Source: Bacteroidales bacterium UBA5762 (GTDB lineage: Bacteria; Bacteroidota; Bacteroidia; Bacteroidales; TTA-H9). Taken from it: a DNA stretch of 58,359 nt. Made by a program: the position numbers and the translations under genes. The notes below the pieces were generated by a model. It had not been told where the DNA came from. It ran no database searches and saw only the letters and a list, made by a program, of their open reading frames with translations. Shown here in pieces: positions 9,122 through 16,933 of this stretch (positions within the stretch are counted from its first letter, which is position 1; each line of letters begins with the position of its first letter). The stretch spans positions 1 through 58,359 of the forward strand of contig DIEY01000040.1 in NCBI GenBank assembly GCA_002418865.1, given 5' to 3'.

Positions 9122-11311
9122 TCAGTTTTGCCCCGAAAGGAGATGTTCATAGAGAAACTCAGTCATCAAAGTATAGAGATGGTAAGTAGTATTGGGCCCT
9201 GTATAAATTCCATGATTACTATCGGGATAATACATCGTTTGAAAATGTTTATTGGCTTTAACCAGAGCCGAAATCATTTCTACAGAATTCTGAAAATGAA
9301 CATTATCGTCGGCTGTACCATGTATCAAAAGGTAGTTTCCTTTAAGCCGATCAGCATAATGGATAGGAGAATTATCATCGTAGCCTTGGGGGTTCGACTG
9401 AGGTAATCCCATATAGCGTTCGGTGTAAATATTGTCGTAATATCTCCAATTGGTAACTGGAGCAACGGCTATGCCCGTAGAAAAATAATCAGAGCCTTTT
9501 GTCATACACAGTGATGACATAAATCCACCATAACTCCAACCAAATATTCCAATGCGTGTAGAATCGGCTATTCCAGAACGAACTAAGTATTTGGCAAGCT
9601 CTATCTGATCTTCGGTCTCATATTTTCCCAATTGGCCATAAGTCATTTTTCTGAATTCTTCTCCTCTGAAACCAGTGCCACGATTATCTACCGAAACTAC
9701 TACTATCCCATGTAAAGCCATCATCTGATACCACAATCTTCCACCCTCCCAATCATTGGATACGGTTTGCGATCCAGGCCCTCCATATAGATAAACCAAT
9801 ACAGGATAACGTTGTTGAGCATCGAAATGAGGAGGTTTTATCATCCATCCATCTATTGTAATCCCATAAGAAGTGGTAAAAGAAAAAAACTCTACAGGCT
9901 GAAGCTGATATTCAATAGCCTTTTCACTGAATCCTGCATTATTTTCGAGAATTCTGAGTTCTTTGCCTCTTGCATCACAAACTGATATAATGTAAGGGGT
10001 ATTGGCATTCGACCATCTCTTTACAAAATAAGTATAATTAGGATTAAAGCTAGCTGTGTTTTTTCCTGGTTGACCCGCAATGATTTTAAGATGTCCTTTC
10101 AGATCAACCGTACAGATTTCACGGTTCAGCGGACTGCTGTATGCTGCGGAAAAATATACAAGCTTGCGCACGGCGTCATAACCAATGATATGATCTACTT
10201 CCCATTGGCCTAAGGTAAGTTGTTTGTTTATTTTTCCATCAGTAGAATGAAGATAAATATGGTTGTAGCCATTTTTTTGACTCGTAATGAAAAATTGAGT
10301 TCCATCCGGAGTAAAATTAAGATCGTCGGTAATTTCAATATAGTATTTGTTGTCTTCGTTATAGATGATATTACCCTGCGCACTCGAAGGATCATAAAGA
10401 AGAATTTCTAAATGATTCTGCAAACGATTGAGGCGCTGAATGGCCAGCATACCCGAATTTCCAGCCCATTGCATTCGCGGCAAATATTGATCGTTCTCTG
10501 ATCCTGTATCCAATTTTATGGCCTTCTTTTCTTTAATATGATATACATAAGCATCGACTATGGAGTTATCCTCGCCAGCCTTAGGATATTTGTAACAGTA
10601 ATTCTCAGGATACAATTTCCCATATTTGGGGAAACAATATTGTTTTACCCGAGTTTCGTCGAATCGATAATATGCAATTTTGCTACCATCAGGCGACCAA
10701 AAAAAGCCTTTAGTAAATCCAAATTCTTCTTCATAAACCCAATCAGTTGTGCCATTGATGATTTCATTGATTTTTCCGTCGGTTGTCAAGGCTATCTCGC
10801 TTGCATCGTCCAAATTTTTAATATACAGATTGTTATCTCTTACAAATGCAACTTTGCTGCCATCGGGCGAAAATTCGGCTAAGCGCTGCGGACCCTTGTT
10901 AGACAATGGAATCAGCCTTTTTTGCTGAAGATCGTAAATATAATATTCTGCATAAAAAGAATGTCTGTATATGGGTTCAATGGCAGTTGCAATAAGCATT
11001 TTTGTGCCGTCTTTACTAAGACTAAAATCTTCCATCGAAATTTTTTCGCCTTCTTCATTTTTCAATTCTTGAAGAGCTAAAAGATAACCGGCAGAGGCTC
11101 CAGTTTTGTAATCATAAATCTTTAAAGTGTCGTTTTCTCTTTTAAGATAGTGTTTTCCATCGCTCAGAGGAGTAATCCAGTAAGAACTTTTAGTTACCAA
11201 ACTCCGGTCTTTAAAAATAGCATCAAGGGTAAGTTCTTTGGTTTGAGAATGTAAAGATTCCGATAAGGTAACCAAAACCATCAAAAACACTAGATAATAA
11301 AATTTTTTCAT
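9122..11311 (-). CDS. Dipeptidyl peptidase IV family serine peptidase (S9B)
   Basis: This 729-residue exported peptidase has a signal peptide at 1-22, a DPP-IV N-terminal beta-propeller (about 60-460, with repeated FSPDGSKVAF and WSPDGSKIAYYRFDE blocks) and a C-terminal alpha/beta hydrolase domain. The nucleophile is Ser593 in GWSYGGFMS, the acid is in HGTADDNVHF and the base in PDSNHGIY. The propeller also holds DWVYEEEFGFTKGFFWSPDG, which matches the double-Glu motif that anchors the substrate N-terminus in DPP-IV. It probably removes Xaa-Pro or Xaa-Ala dipeptides in the periplasm. The ATG at 11311 follows a -7 element at 11341-11348. Confidence 0.94.
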   Translation of the reverse strand: MKKFYYLVFLMVLVTLSESLHSQTKELTLDAIFKDRSLVTKSSYWITPLSDGKHYLKRENDTLKIYDYKTGASAGYLLALQELKNEEGEKISMEDFSLSKDGTKMLIATAIEPIYRHSFYAEYYIYDLQQKRLIPLSNKGPQRLAEFSPDGSKVAFVRDNNLYIKNLDDASEIALTTDGKINEIINGTTDWVYEEEFGFTKGFFWSPDGSKIAYYRFDETRVKQYCFPKYGKLYPENYCYKYPKAGEDNSIVDAYVYHIKEKKAIKLDTGSENDQYLPRMQWAGNSGMLAIQRLNRLQNHLEILLYDPSSAQGNIIYNEDNKYYIEITDDLNFTPDGTQFFITSQKNGYNHIYLHSTDGKINKQLTLGQWEVDHIIGYDAVRKLVYFSAAYSSPLNREICTVDLKGHLKIIAGQPGKNTASFNPNYTYFVKRWSNANTPYIISVCDARGKELRILENNAGFSEKAIEYQLQPVEFFSFTTSYGITIDGWMIKPPHFDAQQRYPVLVYLYGGPGSQTVSNDWEGGRLWYQMMALHGIVVVSVDNRGTGFRGEEFRKMTYGQLGKYETEDQIELAKYLVRSGIADSTRIGIFGWSYGGFMSSLCMTKGSDYFSTGIAVAPVTNWRYYDNIYTERYMGLPQSNPQGYDDNSPIHYADRLKGNYLLIHGTADDNVHFQNSVEMISALVKANKHFQTMYYPDSNHGIYTGPNTTYHLYTLMTEFLYEHLLSGQN

Positions 11312-11340
11312 GATATTTGCATTTAAGAAATAAGTGAGTT

Positions 11341-11348
11341 CAAAATTA
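11341..11348 (-). promoter_or_regulatory. -7 promoter element of the DPP-IV gene
   Basis: TAATTTTG on the minus strand, 29 bases before the ATG at 11311; fits TAnnTTTG. Confidence 0.5.
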
Positions 11349-11449
11349 TTGATTTTTTGAGGAATTTCTAGAAAGACAGATTATTTTCAATATTTCTTCA
11401 TTAAAAAATAGTTTTTAATAAGGGCAATTGTGCAAAACATAAGCAGAGT

Positions 11450-12211
11450 ATGACGAATGAAGATGAAAGGATAAAAACTGCAGCCGAATTCATTAAAAAG
11501 TCTAAATATTTAGTAAGCTTTACAGGTGCCGGAGTAAGTGTTGAAAGTGGAGTGCCTGCATTTAGAGGCGAAGGCGGCTTATGGACCCAATACGATCCAA
11601 AAGTCTTAGACATCGATTATTTTGTGAAATATCCTGAAAAGAGTTGGCCTGTGATTATTGAAATATTTTATCAGTATATGGGTAAAGCTAAGCCCAATGC
11701 AGCTCATCTTATTCTGGCAAAATGGGAGAAAAAAAGCCTTCTCAAGAAGATTATTACACAAAATATCGACAATTTGCATTACGAAGCCGGGAATAGAAAC
11801 ATCGTTGAGTTTCATGGCAATACAAGAAATCTAATTTGCTTGAATTGTGGGAAAGTTTATAAAGTAGATAAAAAGCTACTCGAAAATATCCCTCCCAGAT
11901 GTTCTGCCTGCCAATCCATACTAAAACCAGATTTTGTATTCTTTGGTGAAGCCATTCCTGTGGAAGCCTATTCCGATTCGATACAAGCCGCACAAAAATG
12001 TGATGTATTAATTGTTATCGGCACTACGGGTGAAGTAATGCCAGCCAATCTCATTCCTGAGCTAGCAAAAAATAATGGAGCAAGAGTTATCGAGATTAAC
12101 CCCCGCATTTCTGAACACACCCAAGCAGTTACCGATGTTTTCCTCCCCATGAAGGCGACTGAAGCCATGATAGCACTAGATGAAGCCATTTATTCATCAT
12201 CTGCAGAATAG
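11450..12211 (+). CDS. Sirtuin: NAD-dependent protein deacylase
   Basis: This 253-residue cytosolic sirtuin uses NAD+ to remove acyl groups from lysines. FTGAGVSVESGVPAFRG (residues 24-40) is the NAD-binding start of the family, TQNIDNLHYEAG follows, and His122 in FHGN is the catalytic base. The zinc ribbon cysteines are Cys130, Cys133, Cys151 and Cys154. Later segments IVIGTTGEVMPANLIP and VIEINPR complete the Rossmann fold. The length is that of a plain CobB-type enzyme with no extra defence-type domain. Its last 22 bp overlap, tail to tail, the 3' end of the rubredoxin gene on the other strand. Confidence 0.95.
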   Translation: MTNEDERIKTAAEFIKKSKYLVSFTGAGVSVESGVPAFRGEGGLWTQYDPKVLDIDYFVKYPEKSWPVIIEIFYQYMGKAKPNAAHLILAKWEKKSLLKKIITQNIDNLHYEAGNRNIVEFHGNTRNLICLNCGKVYKVDKKLLENIPPRCSACQSILKPDFVFFGEAIPVEAYSDSIQAAQKCDVLIVIGTTGEVMPANLIPELAKNNGARVIEINPRISEHTQAVTDVFLPMKATEAMIALDEAIYSSSAE

Positions 12212-12363
12212 AAATATGTCTTAGGTGCACCACAGCGAGGGCAAACCCAGTCATCGGGAAGTTCTTCGAAAGGCGTACCTGGTGCAATGCCATTCTCAGG
12301 ATCACCTTTCTGAGGCCGATATATATACTCGCACAATCCACATTTATAAATACCAGAATCCAT
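12190..12363 (-). CDS. Rubredoxin
   Basis: This 57-residue electron carrier holds one iron on Cys8, Cys11, Cys41 and Cys44 (KCGLC and VCPRCG) with the usual FEELPDDWVCP segment between. Rubredoxins pass single electrons in the cytosol, often to oxygen or peroxide detoxification enzymes. The start was set at the ATG at 12363 because a GAGG ribosome site lies a few bases upstream (complement of 12370-12373). A TTG 12 bases further out is the alternative. The 3' end overlaps the sirtuin gene by 22 bp in antisense. Confidence 0.93.
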   Translation of the reverse strand: MDSGIYKCGLCEYIYRPQKGDPENGIAPGTPFEELPDDWVCPRCGAPKTYFYSADDE

Positions 12364-12440
12364 ATTACACCTCAAACTTTAAATCTCGAGCAAAAATATC
12401 GAATTTTGCATGCCGATACTCGTCATTAATTTAAGAAATT

Positions 12441-13469
12441 ATGCATAGAACTGTTCAGACCCAATCTCTTTTTTGGTTTCTTGCCTTGTTATTATTGATT
12501 TCATGCACTCGCAAACCTCAAAAGACCATCATTACAGGTGAAGCTCAAGGAACATATTATCAGGTAACTTACATAGACGACTCAAATAGGAATTTTAGCA
12601 AGGAAATAGATTCACTCTTGCGTACCTTAGACCATTCGGTGTCGTTATGGGACGATAGTAGCATCATTAGCAGGATCAACCGAAATGAAAAAGGTGTAAA
12701 ACTCGATAGCATTTTCCGCGTTATATTTACAAAATCAATGGAAGTGGCTAAAAGAACTGAAGGAGCTTTCAATCCATGCGTAGGACCTTTGGTGAAGGCA
12801 TGGGGATTTCATCGCAAGCAAGGAAAATTGCCTGATAGTGTTTTAATTGCTGAATTGTTGAAACATATCGATTACCGAAAGATCTGGTTGCAGGGCGATA
12901 GCATAGTGAAATCCGATACTAACATAGAACTCGATTTCAATGCCATAGCGCAAGGTTATTCGGCTGATCTGGTGGCTTCTTTTTTACGGGAAAAGGGGAT
13001 TTCTTCCTATTTGGTTGATATTGGCGGAGAAGTAGTTGCAGGAGACATGAAACCAGATGGAAGTTTATGGAGAGTAGGGATTGAGAAACCCTCTGACAGT
13101 GCCAGTTCTGAAAGGGAAATCGAAACCGTGGTAGAAATAGCCAACAAAGCCATTGCTACTTCAGGTACATATAGGAAATATCGTTTAGAAAACGGAAGAC
13201 GATATTCGCATACCATTGATCCTCAAACGGGTTTTCCAGTTAATCATTCTTTATTAAGTGTAAGTGTTGTGGCTAATGATGGAATTACTGCCGATGCCTA
13301 TGCCACTGCATTTATGGTGATGGGTGCCGAAAAAGCATGGCGATTTATAAGAGATAACAAAGATTTAGGATTAGAAGTCTATTTTATCCTTGACGACAAC
13401 AAATCGAACTTCCGAATCATTCAAACCCCAGGTTTTGTGGATATGCTCTCAAAAACACAAGAAAAATAA
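12441..13469 (+). CDS. apbE: FAD:protein FMN transferase, lipoprotein
   Basis: ApbE (342 aa) attaches FMN from FAD to Thr or Ser of target proteins such as NqrB/NqrC and RnfG/RnfD, on the outer face of the inner membrane. Residues 1-22 form a lipoprotein signal ending in LLISC, so Cys22 is the lipidated residue. The catalytic region shows DFNAIAQGYSADLV, VDIGGEVVAGD, ATSGTYRKY, HTIDPQTGFPV and the metal-binding ITADAYATAFMV. The length is usual. It converges with the small NqrM-like gene 11 bp beyond its stop. Its presence implies flavinylated membrane complexes elsewhere in the genome. Confidence 0.95.
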   Translation: MHRTVQTQSLFWFLALLLLISCTRKPQKTIITGEAQGTYYQVTYIDDSNRNFSKEIDSLLRTLDHSVSLWDDSSIISRINRNEKGVKLDSIFRVIFTKSMEVAKRTEGAFNPCVGPLVKAWGFHRKQGKLPDSVLIAELLKHIDYRKIWLQGDSIVKSDTNIELDFNAIAQGYSADLVASFLREKGISSYLVDIGGEVVAGDMKPDGSLWRVGIEKPSDSASSEREIETVVEIANKAIATSGTYRKYRLENGRRYSHTIDPQTGFPVNHSLLSVSVVANDGITADAYATAFMVMGAEKAWRFIRDNKDLGLEVYFILDDNKSNFRIIQTPGFVDMLSKTQEK

Positions 13470-13480
13470 ATTGAGAGCTA

Positions 13481-13669
13481 TTATTTTGCTAATTTATTCT
13501 GGCACGAACCTTCACCTCCACAAGAGCAACTAATGTTTTCCCCTGGCAACGACGAGGCGCATGTTTTCTTGAATTCGGATCCCTTAATAAAAAACATCTT
13601 GATGGCTATTCCAGCCACAGCAATGCCCACAAGTGCAATTGCAATTAAAATAAGTTTGAGTATCATCAT
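13481..13669 (-). CDS. Small membrane protein with four cysteines, NqrM-like
   Basis: This 62-residue protein has one membrane segment (about residues 3-27) followed by a short soluble tail holding Cys37, Cys48, Cys50 and Cys56 (the CSC and GEGSC pattern). I recall similar small proteins beside apbE in Bacteroidota. The layout (one helix plus a C, CxC, C cluster) is that of NqrM (DUF539), which is needed to mature Na+-NQR by supplying iron. The gene sits 11 bp from apbE, in convergent orientation, which supports a link to flavinylated NQR. The NqrM assignment is an inference from size, cysteines and neighbour. A second ATG directly follows the first. Confidence 0.7.
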   Translation of the reverse strand: MMILKLILIAIALVGIAVAGIAIKMFFIKGSEFKKTCASSLPGENISCSCGGEGSCQNKLAK

Positions 13670-13707
13670 TTTTCAAATTTAATCACCTTTATCATATTTA
13701 TAACATA

Positions 13708-14472
13708 TCAAGTTGAAAAATGTTGTCGATAAATTTCGGAAATTATAATTGAACCTGCAATGGCCACATTAAGAGATTCTGGACCATGTCTCAGATTGTG
13801 TTTGGCAATTGGAACGCCCACATTTTTGTGGATAAAAGGTCCATATTCAGGATGAATGCCTGATGCTTCGCTCCCTAATAAAAGAAGACCTCCCTTTGGA
13901 AAATCAGTTGTATAAATAGACTGACCATTCATTTGAGCTCCAAAAATTTTGATGTTCTTGGGAAGTGAAGCAAAAAACTCATCAAGGGGCAGATAATAAA
14001 TATGAGTTCGAGCAATGGAGCCCATACTGGCTTGGACACATTTTGAATTGTATACATCCACAGTGTTGGAAGAACAAATAAAATAATGCATTCCGAACCA
14101 GTCGGCCGTGCGCAAAAGTGTGCCCAAATTTCCCGGATTGTTAATATCATCCAACACAATGCCCCATTCGTCTTCAAAGACTTCCACATTGAGTTTTGGA
14201 GGCGATGAAATGGGGAATAGAGCACAAACCGGCGAAACAGTTTTTAACTGTGAGATTCTTTCCATTTCTCTGATTGAAATGGCTTTTGCTTGGGGATGAG
14301 TGGTTAATTGGCCAGAATATGACTCTTCAAAATAAATCTCAATAGCCTTACATCCTGAACGAAGCAAATCATCGACTAATTTTTCTCCTTCAGCCAAAAA
14401 TATGCCTTCTTGATAGCGAAAAGATTTCTCCTTAAGTTTTCGGATAAAAGAAATTTGTTGATGTGAAAGCAT
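13708..14472 (-). CDS. SpoU/TrmH family RNA 2'-O-methyltransferase
   Basis: This 254-residue enzyme transfers methyl from SAM to a ribose 2'-OH in rRNA or tRNA. The N-terminal part (1-90, with RKLKEKSFRYQEGIFLAEGE) is the substrate-binding domain. The knotted SPOUT domain carries the three motifs: LDDINNPGNLGTLLRTADW, LLLLGSEASGIHPE and RHGPESLNVAIAGSIIISE. The ATG at 14472 was chosen; a TTG at 14490 would lie inside the terminator hairpin of the ribosomal operon. The gene follows rplI on the same strand, separated by that terminator. Which nucleotide is modified cannot be told from sequence. Confidence 0.92.
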   Translation of the reverse strand: MLSHQQISFIRKLKEKSFRYQEGIFLAEGEKLVDDLLRSGCKAIEIYFEESYSGQLTTHPQAKAISIREMERISQLKTVSPVCALFPISSPPKLNVEVFEDEWGIVLDDINNPGNLGTLLRTADWFGMHYFICSSNTVDVYNSKCVQASMGSIARTHIYYLPLDEFFASLPKNIKIFGAQMNGQSIYTTDFPKGGLLLLGSEASGIHPEYGPFIHKNVGVPIAKHNLRHGPESLNVAIAGSIIISEIYRQHFST

Positions 14473-14481
14473 AGATGAAAA

Positions 14482-14508
14482 TCCCGTCAAGGATTAAGCT
14501 TGACGGGA
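14482..14508 (-). terminator. Intrinsic terminator of the rpsF-rpsR-rplI operon
   Basis: A perfect 10-bp stem (14482-14491 with 14499-14508, 7-nt loop) lies 24 bp after the rplI stop and is followed on the minus strand by ATTTTC. The T run is short, so some read-through into the methyltransferase is possible. Confidence 0.75.
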
Positions 14509-14532
14509 CTAAATAGTGAAAGATATCTAAAA

Positions 14533-14982
14533 TTATTCAGCAAAGACTTCAAATTGAATGGTGGCTTTGACTTCTTTCTGGAGATTTATAGTTGCCGTGT
14601 AGGTTCCGAGTTCTTTGATAGAATCACCATCGATGAAAATGCGTTTACGATCCACTTCGATGCTGTGTTGATTTTTAAGAACTTCGGCTATCTGTAATGC
14701 ATTGACGGAACCATAAATTTTACCGCTACTCGAAGCTTTAGCGCCCACTCTGATGAGGAGGCCATCCAGTTTTTTAGCCAGCTCTAGGGCTTCGTTTTTA
14801 ACCCTTTCCTGCTTAAAGGCTTTTTGTTTAAGATTTTCGGCTAATACCTTACGATTAGAAGGTGTGGCCATAATAGCATATCCTTTAGGGATAAGATAAT
14901 TAAGGGCATAACCATTTTTTACGTTTACAATCTCATCGGTATATCCCAGCTTAGGTACATCTTGTATTAAAATGACTTCCAT
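14533..14982 (-). CDS. rplI: 50S ribosomal protein L9
   Basis: L9 (149 aa) binds 23S rRNA and reaches toward neighbouring ribosomes. The N-terminal domain has MEVILIQDVPKLG, NVKNGYALNYLIPKGYA and then the long connecting helix (about residues 40-75). The C-terminal domain holds GKIYGSVNALQIAEVL. Length is typical. It is the third gene of an S6-S18-L9 operon, 13 bp after rpsR. Confidence 0.98.
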   Translation of the reverse strand: MEVILIQDVPKLGYTDEIVNVKNGYALNYLIPKGYAIMATPSNRKVLAENLKQKAFKQERVKNEALELAKKLDGLLIRVGAKASSSGKIYGSVNALQIAEVLKNQHSIEVDRKRIFIDGDSIKELGTYTATINLQKEVKATIQFEVFAE

Positions 14983-14995
14983 AGTGAATCCCTCC

Positions 14996-15265
14996 TTATT
15001 TGAGTAAATCAGCTACATAGGGAAGAAGTGCAAGATGACGTGCTCTTTTGATGGCTTGGGCCACTTTTCTTTGGTATTTCAAGGAAGTACCTGTGAGCCT
15101 TCGAGGCAAGATTTTCCCTTGTTCGTTGACGAATTTCAATAAAAACGACTCATCTTTATAATCGATATATTTTATACCGCTTTTTTTGAAACGGCAATAT
15201 TTCTTCTTTTTGGTCTCAACCGCTATTGGAGTCAAATATTTGATTTCACTTTCACCTTGTGCCAT
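14996..15265 (-). CDS. rpsR: 30S ribosomal protein S18
   Basis: S18 (89 aa) partners S6 on the platform of the small subunit. It shows the KKKKYCRFKKSGIKYIDYKD start, LLKFVNEQGKILPRRLTGTS and the RKVAQAIKRARHLALLPY helix. Second gene of the operon, 19 bp after rpsF and 13 bp before rplI. Confidence 0.98.
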   Translation of the reverse strand: MAQGESEIKYLTPIAVETKKKKYCRFKKSGIKYIDYKDESFLLKFVNEQGKILPRRLTGTSLKYQRKVAQAIKRARHLALLPYVADLLK

Positions 15266-15284
15266 AATGTTTATTTTTTAAGTT

Positions 15285-15638
15285 TCAATCATTTAATGTA
15301 GGAATATCATTCTTATTAGTACGCTTTTTCTCATTGTAAGCAATAGCGTGTTTATCGAGCAGTACCGTGAGAAAACGTATAATACGTTCATCACGTCGGT
15401 AGGCGGTTTCCAATTCATTAATCAGGCTTCCTTCGGCCTTAAATTCGAAAAGCTGATAAAATCCCGATGATTTCTTTTGAATTGGATAGGCAAGCTTTCG
15501 CAAACCCCAGTTTTCTTCGTGCACAATTTCAGCACCTTTTTCCACCAGTAAATCGTGGAATTTCTTTACCGTTTCCCTCATCTGATCATCAGATAAGACG
15601 GGAGTCATAATGAAAACGGTTTCGTACTGGTTCTTCAT
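15285..15638 (-). CDS. rpsF: 30S ribosomal protein S6
   Basis: S6 (117 aa) has the expected YETVFIMTPVLSDDQM start, the HEENWGLRKLAYPIQKKS segment and the RRDERIIRFLTVLLDKH strand. It heads the rpsF-rpsR-rplI operon. A -7 element (complement of 15692-15699) lies about 54 bases upstream of the start. Confidence 0.98.
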   Translation of the reverse strand: MKNQYETVFIMTPVLSDDQMRETVKKFHDLLVEKGAEIVHEENWGLRKLAYPIQKKSSGFYQLFEFKAEGSLINELETAYRRDERIIRFLTVLLDKHAIAYNEKKRTNKNDIPTLND

Positions 15639-15691
15639 TTAATTGAAATTAAATTAATTAGGTTTAATAAATTTTTTATCAAATTGGATGG

Positions 15692-15699
15692 CAAAATTA
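15692..15699 (-). promoter_or_regulatory. -7 promoter element of the rpsF operon
   Basis: TAATTTTG on the minus strand, giving a leader of about 45 nt before the rpsF ATG. The leader is AT-rich with no obvious protein-binding hairpin. Confidence 0.5.
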
Positions 15700-15772
15700 T
15701 AGAAATCTTACCAATTACACAAAGAAAATCTCAAAATTTAGCCTAAATTCTACACAGGTCAGAATTGAAAGC

Positions 15773-16918
15773 CTAAGTGGAACCAATGATTTCATTCAAA
15801 ATAAAACGCCCAGCTTTCCCATCGCCAAAAATAGGAGGAAAATTTCGCGGAGGATTCATCAAAAATTCCATACTCATCGATAAGATTTTTTCTTCGTTAG
15901 CATCGGCCAAAGCCGCTGCACCTGTTTCTACAATTTCTTTCCATTCCGTTTCGGCTCGAAGTATTACACAAGGTTTCCGATAAAAATAGGCTTCTTTTTG
16001 CACTCCTCCCGAATCAGTTAAAATGAGCGCTGCATTCTTTTCGAGAACCATCATGTCGAAAAAGGAAGCTGGAGGAATAATAAGAATATGAGATTGATTC
16101 TGAATATTTTTATAAGTCTCGGGTTGAAGTTTCGATTTCAAAACTTTGGAAGTCCTTGGGTGAATAGGCAGAACGATAGGTAATTGAGTATTTTGTGTTA
16201 GACGAATGAGTGAACTAAAGATGGCTTCAAGCCGCTGCGGCTGGTCTGTATTACTATCACGATGAATAGTCGTTAGTATGAATTTCTCAGGTGAAAGCCC
16301 ATATTGTTGTAAAATCTGGCTGTTCGTTTCGGCCATATCAGCGAAATACAAGCAATTGTCATACATTACATCCCCACAATGATAAATCTTAGGATTATTG
16401 ATGTGGTAAGGAGGTTGTGTATTGGGCAGAAATCCTTCACGAACAAGATTTTGAAAACCTGTAGAGGTAGGGCTGAAAAGCAAGGTGCTGCAATGATCGC
16501 AAACAATGCGATTGATTTCTTCGGGCATGAGTTTGTTGAATGATCTTAATCCTGCTTCAACGTGAACCACAGGGATATGAATCTTTACTCCCGCTATGGC
16601 TCCCGCCAATGTAGAATTGGTATCTCCATACAAAAGAACAAAATCGGGTTTTTCGTTAAGAAGAACATTTTCAATTTTTTCTATCATTCGGGCAGTTTGA
16701 ATGCCATGCGAGGCAGAACCTACCCCTAAATTGTAATGTGGACTTGGAATTTGGAGCTGCTCAATGAAAATCTGCGACATGTTATCGTCATAGTGTTGGC
16801 CAGTGTGCACAATAATTTCTTGAATAGTTTCAGTAAAAAAATTCCTTATGGCTCTTGAAACAGCAGCAGCCTTTATAATTTGTGGTCTTGCCCCTATGAT
16901 AGTTAAAATTTTTACCAT
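15773..16918 (-). CDS. wecB: UDP-N-acetylglucosamine 2-epimerase (non-hydrolysing)
   Basis: This 381-residue GT-B fold enzyme interconverts UDP-GlcNAc and UDP-ManNAc, a precursor for surface polysaccharides. Recognisable blocks are GARPQIIKAAAVSR, TGQHYDDNMS, LLYGDTNSTLAGAIAG, VHVEAGLRSFNKLMPEEINR, TTIHRDSNTD, LPIHPRTSK and LTDSGGVQKEAYF. The length is normal. It lies 15 bp after the histidine kinase gene on the same strand, so the two are probably co-transcribed. A polysaccharide link also fits the UpxY gene at the right end of the window, though the distance is large. Confidence 0.95.
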   Translation of the reverse strand: MVKILTIIGARPQIIKAAAVSRAIRNFFTETIQEIIVHTGQHYDDNMSQIFIEQLQIPSPHYNLGVGSASHGIQTARMIEKIENVLLNEKPDFVLLYGDTNSTLAGAIAGVKIHIPVVHVEAGLRSFNKLMPEEINRIVCDHCSTLLFSPTSTGFQNLVREGFLPNTQPPYHINNPKIYHCGDVMYDNCLYFADMAETNSQILQQYGLSPEKFILTTIHRDSNTDQPQRLEAIFSSLIRLTQNTQLPIVLPIHPRTSKVLKSKLQPETYKNIQNQSHILIIPPASFFDMMVLEKNAALILTDSGGVQKEAYFYRKPCVILRAETEWKEIVETGAAALADANEEKILSMSMEFLMNPPRNFPPIFGDGKAGRFILNEIIGST

Positions 16919-16933
16919 GATTTTTCGATTATC

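Noticed and set aside
11450..12211. Sirtuin as part of a defence system (Thoeris or DSR)
   Set aside because: It is a plain CobB-sized enzyme with the zinc ribbon and no partner TIR, SLOG or helicase gene.
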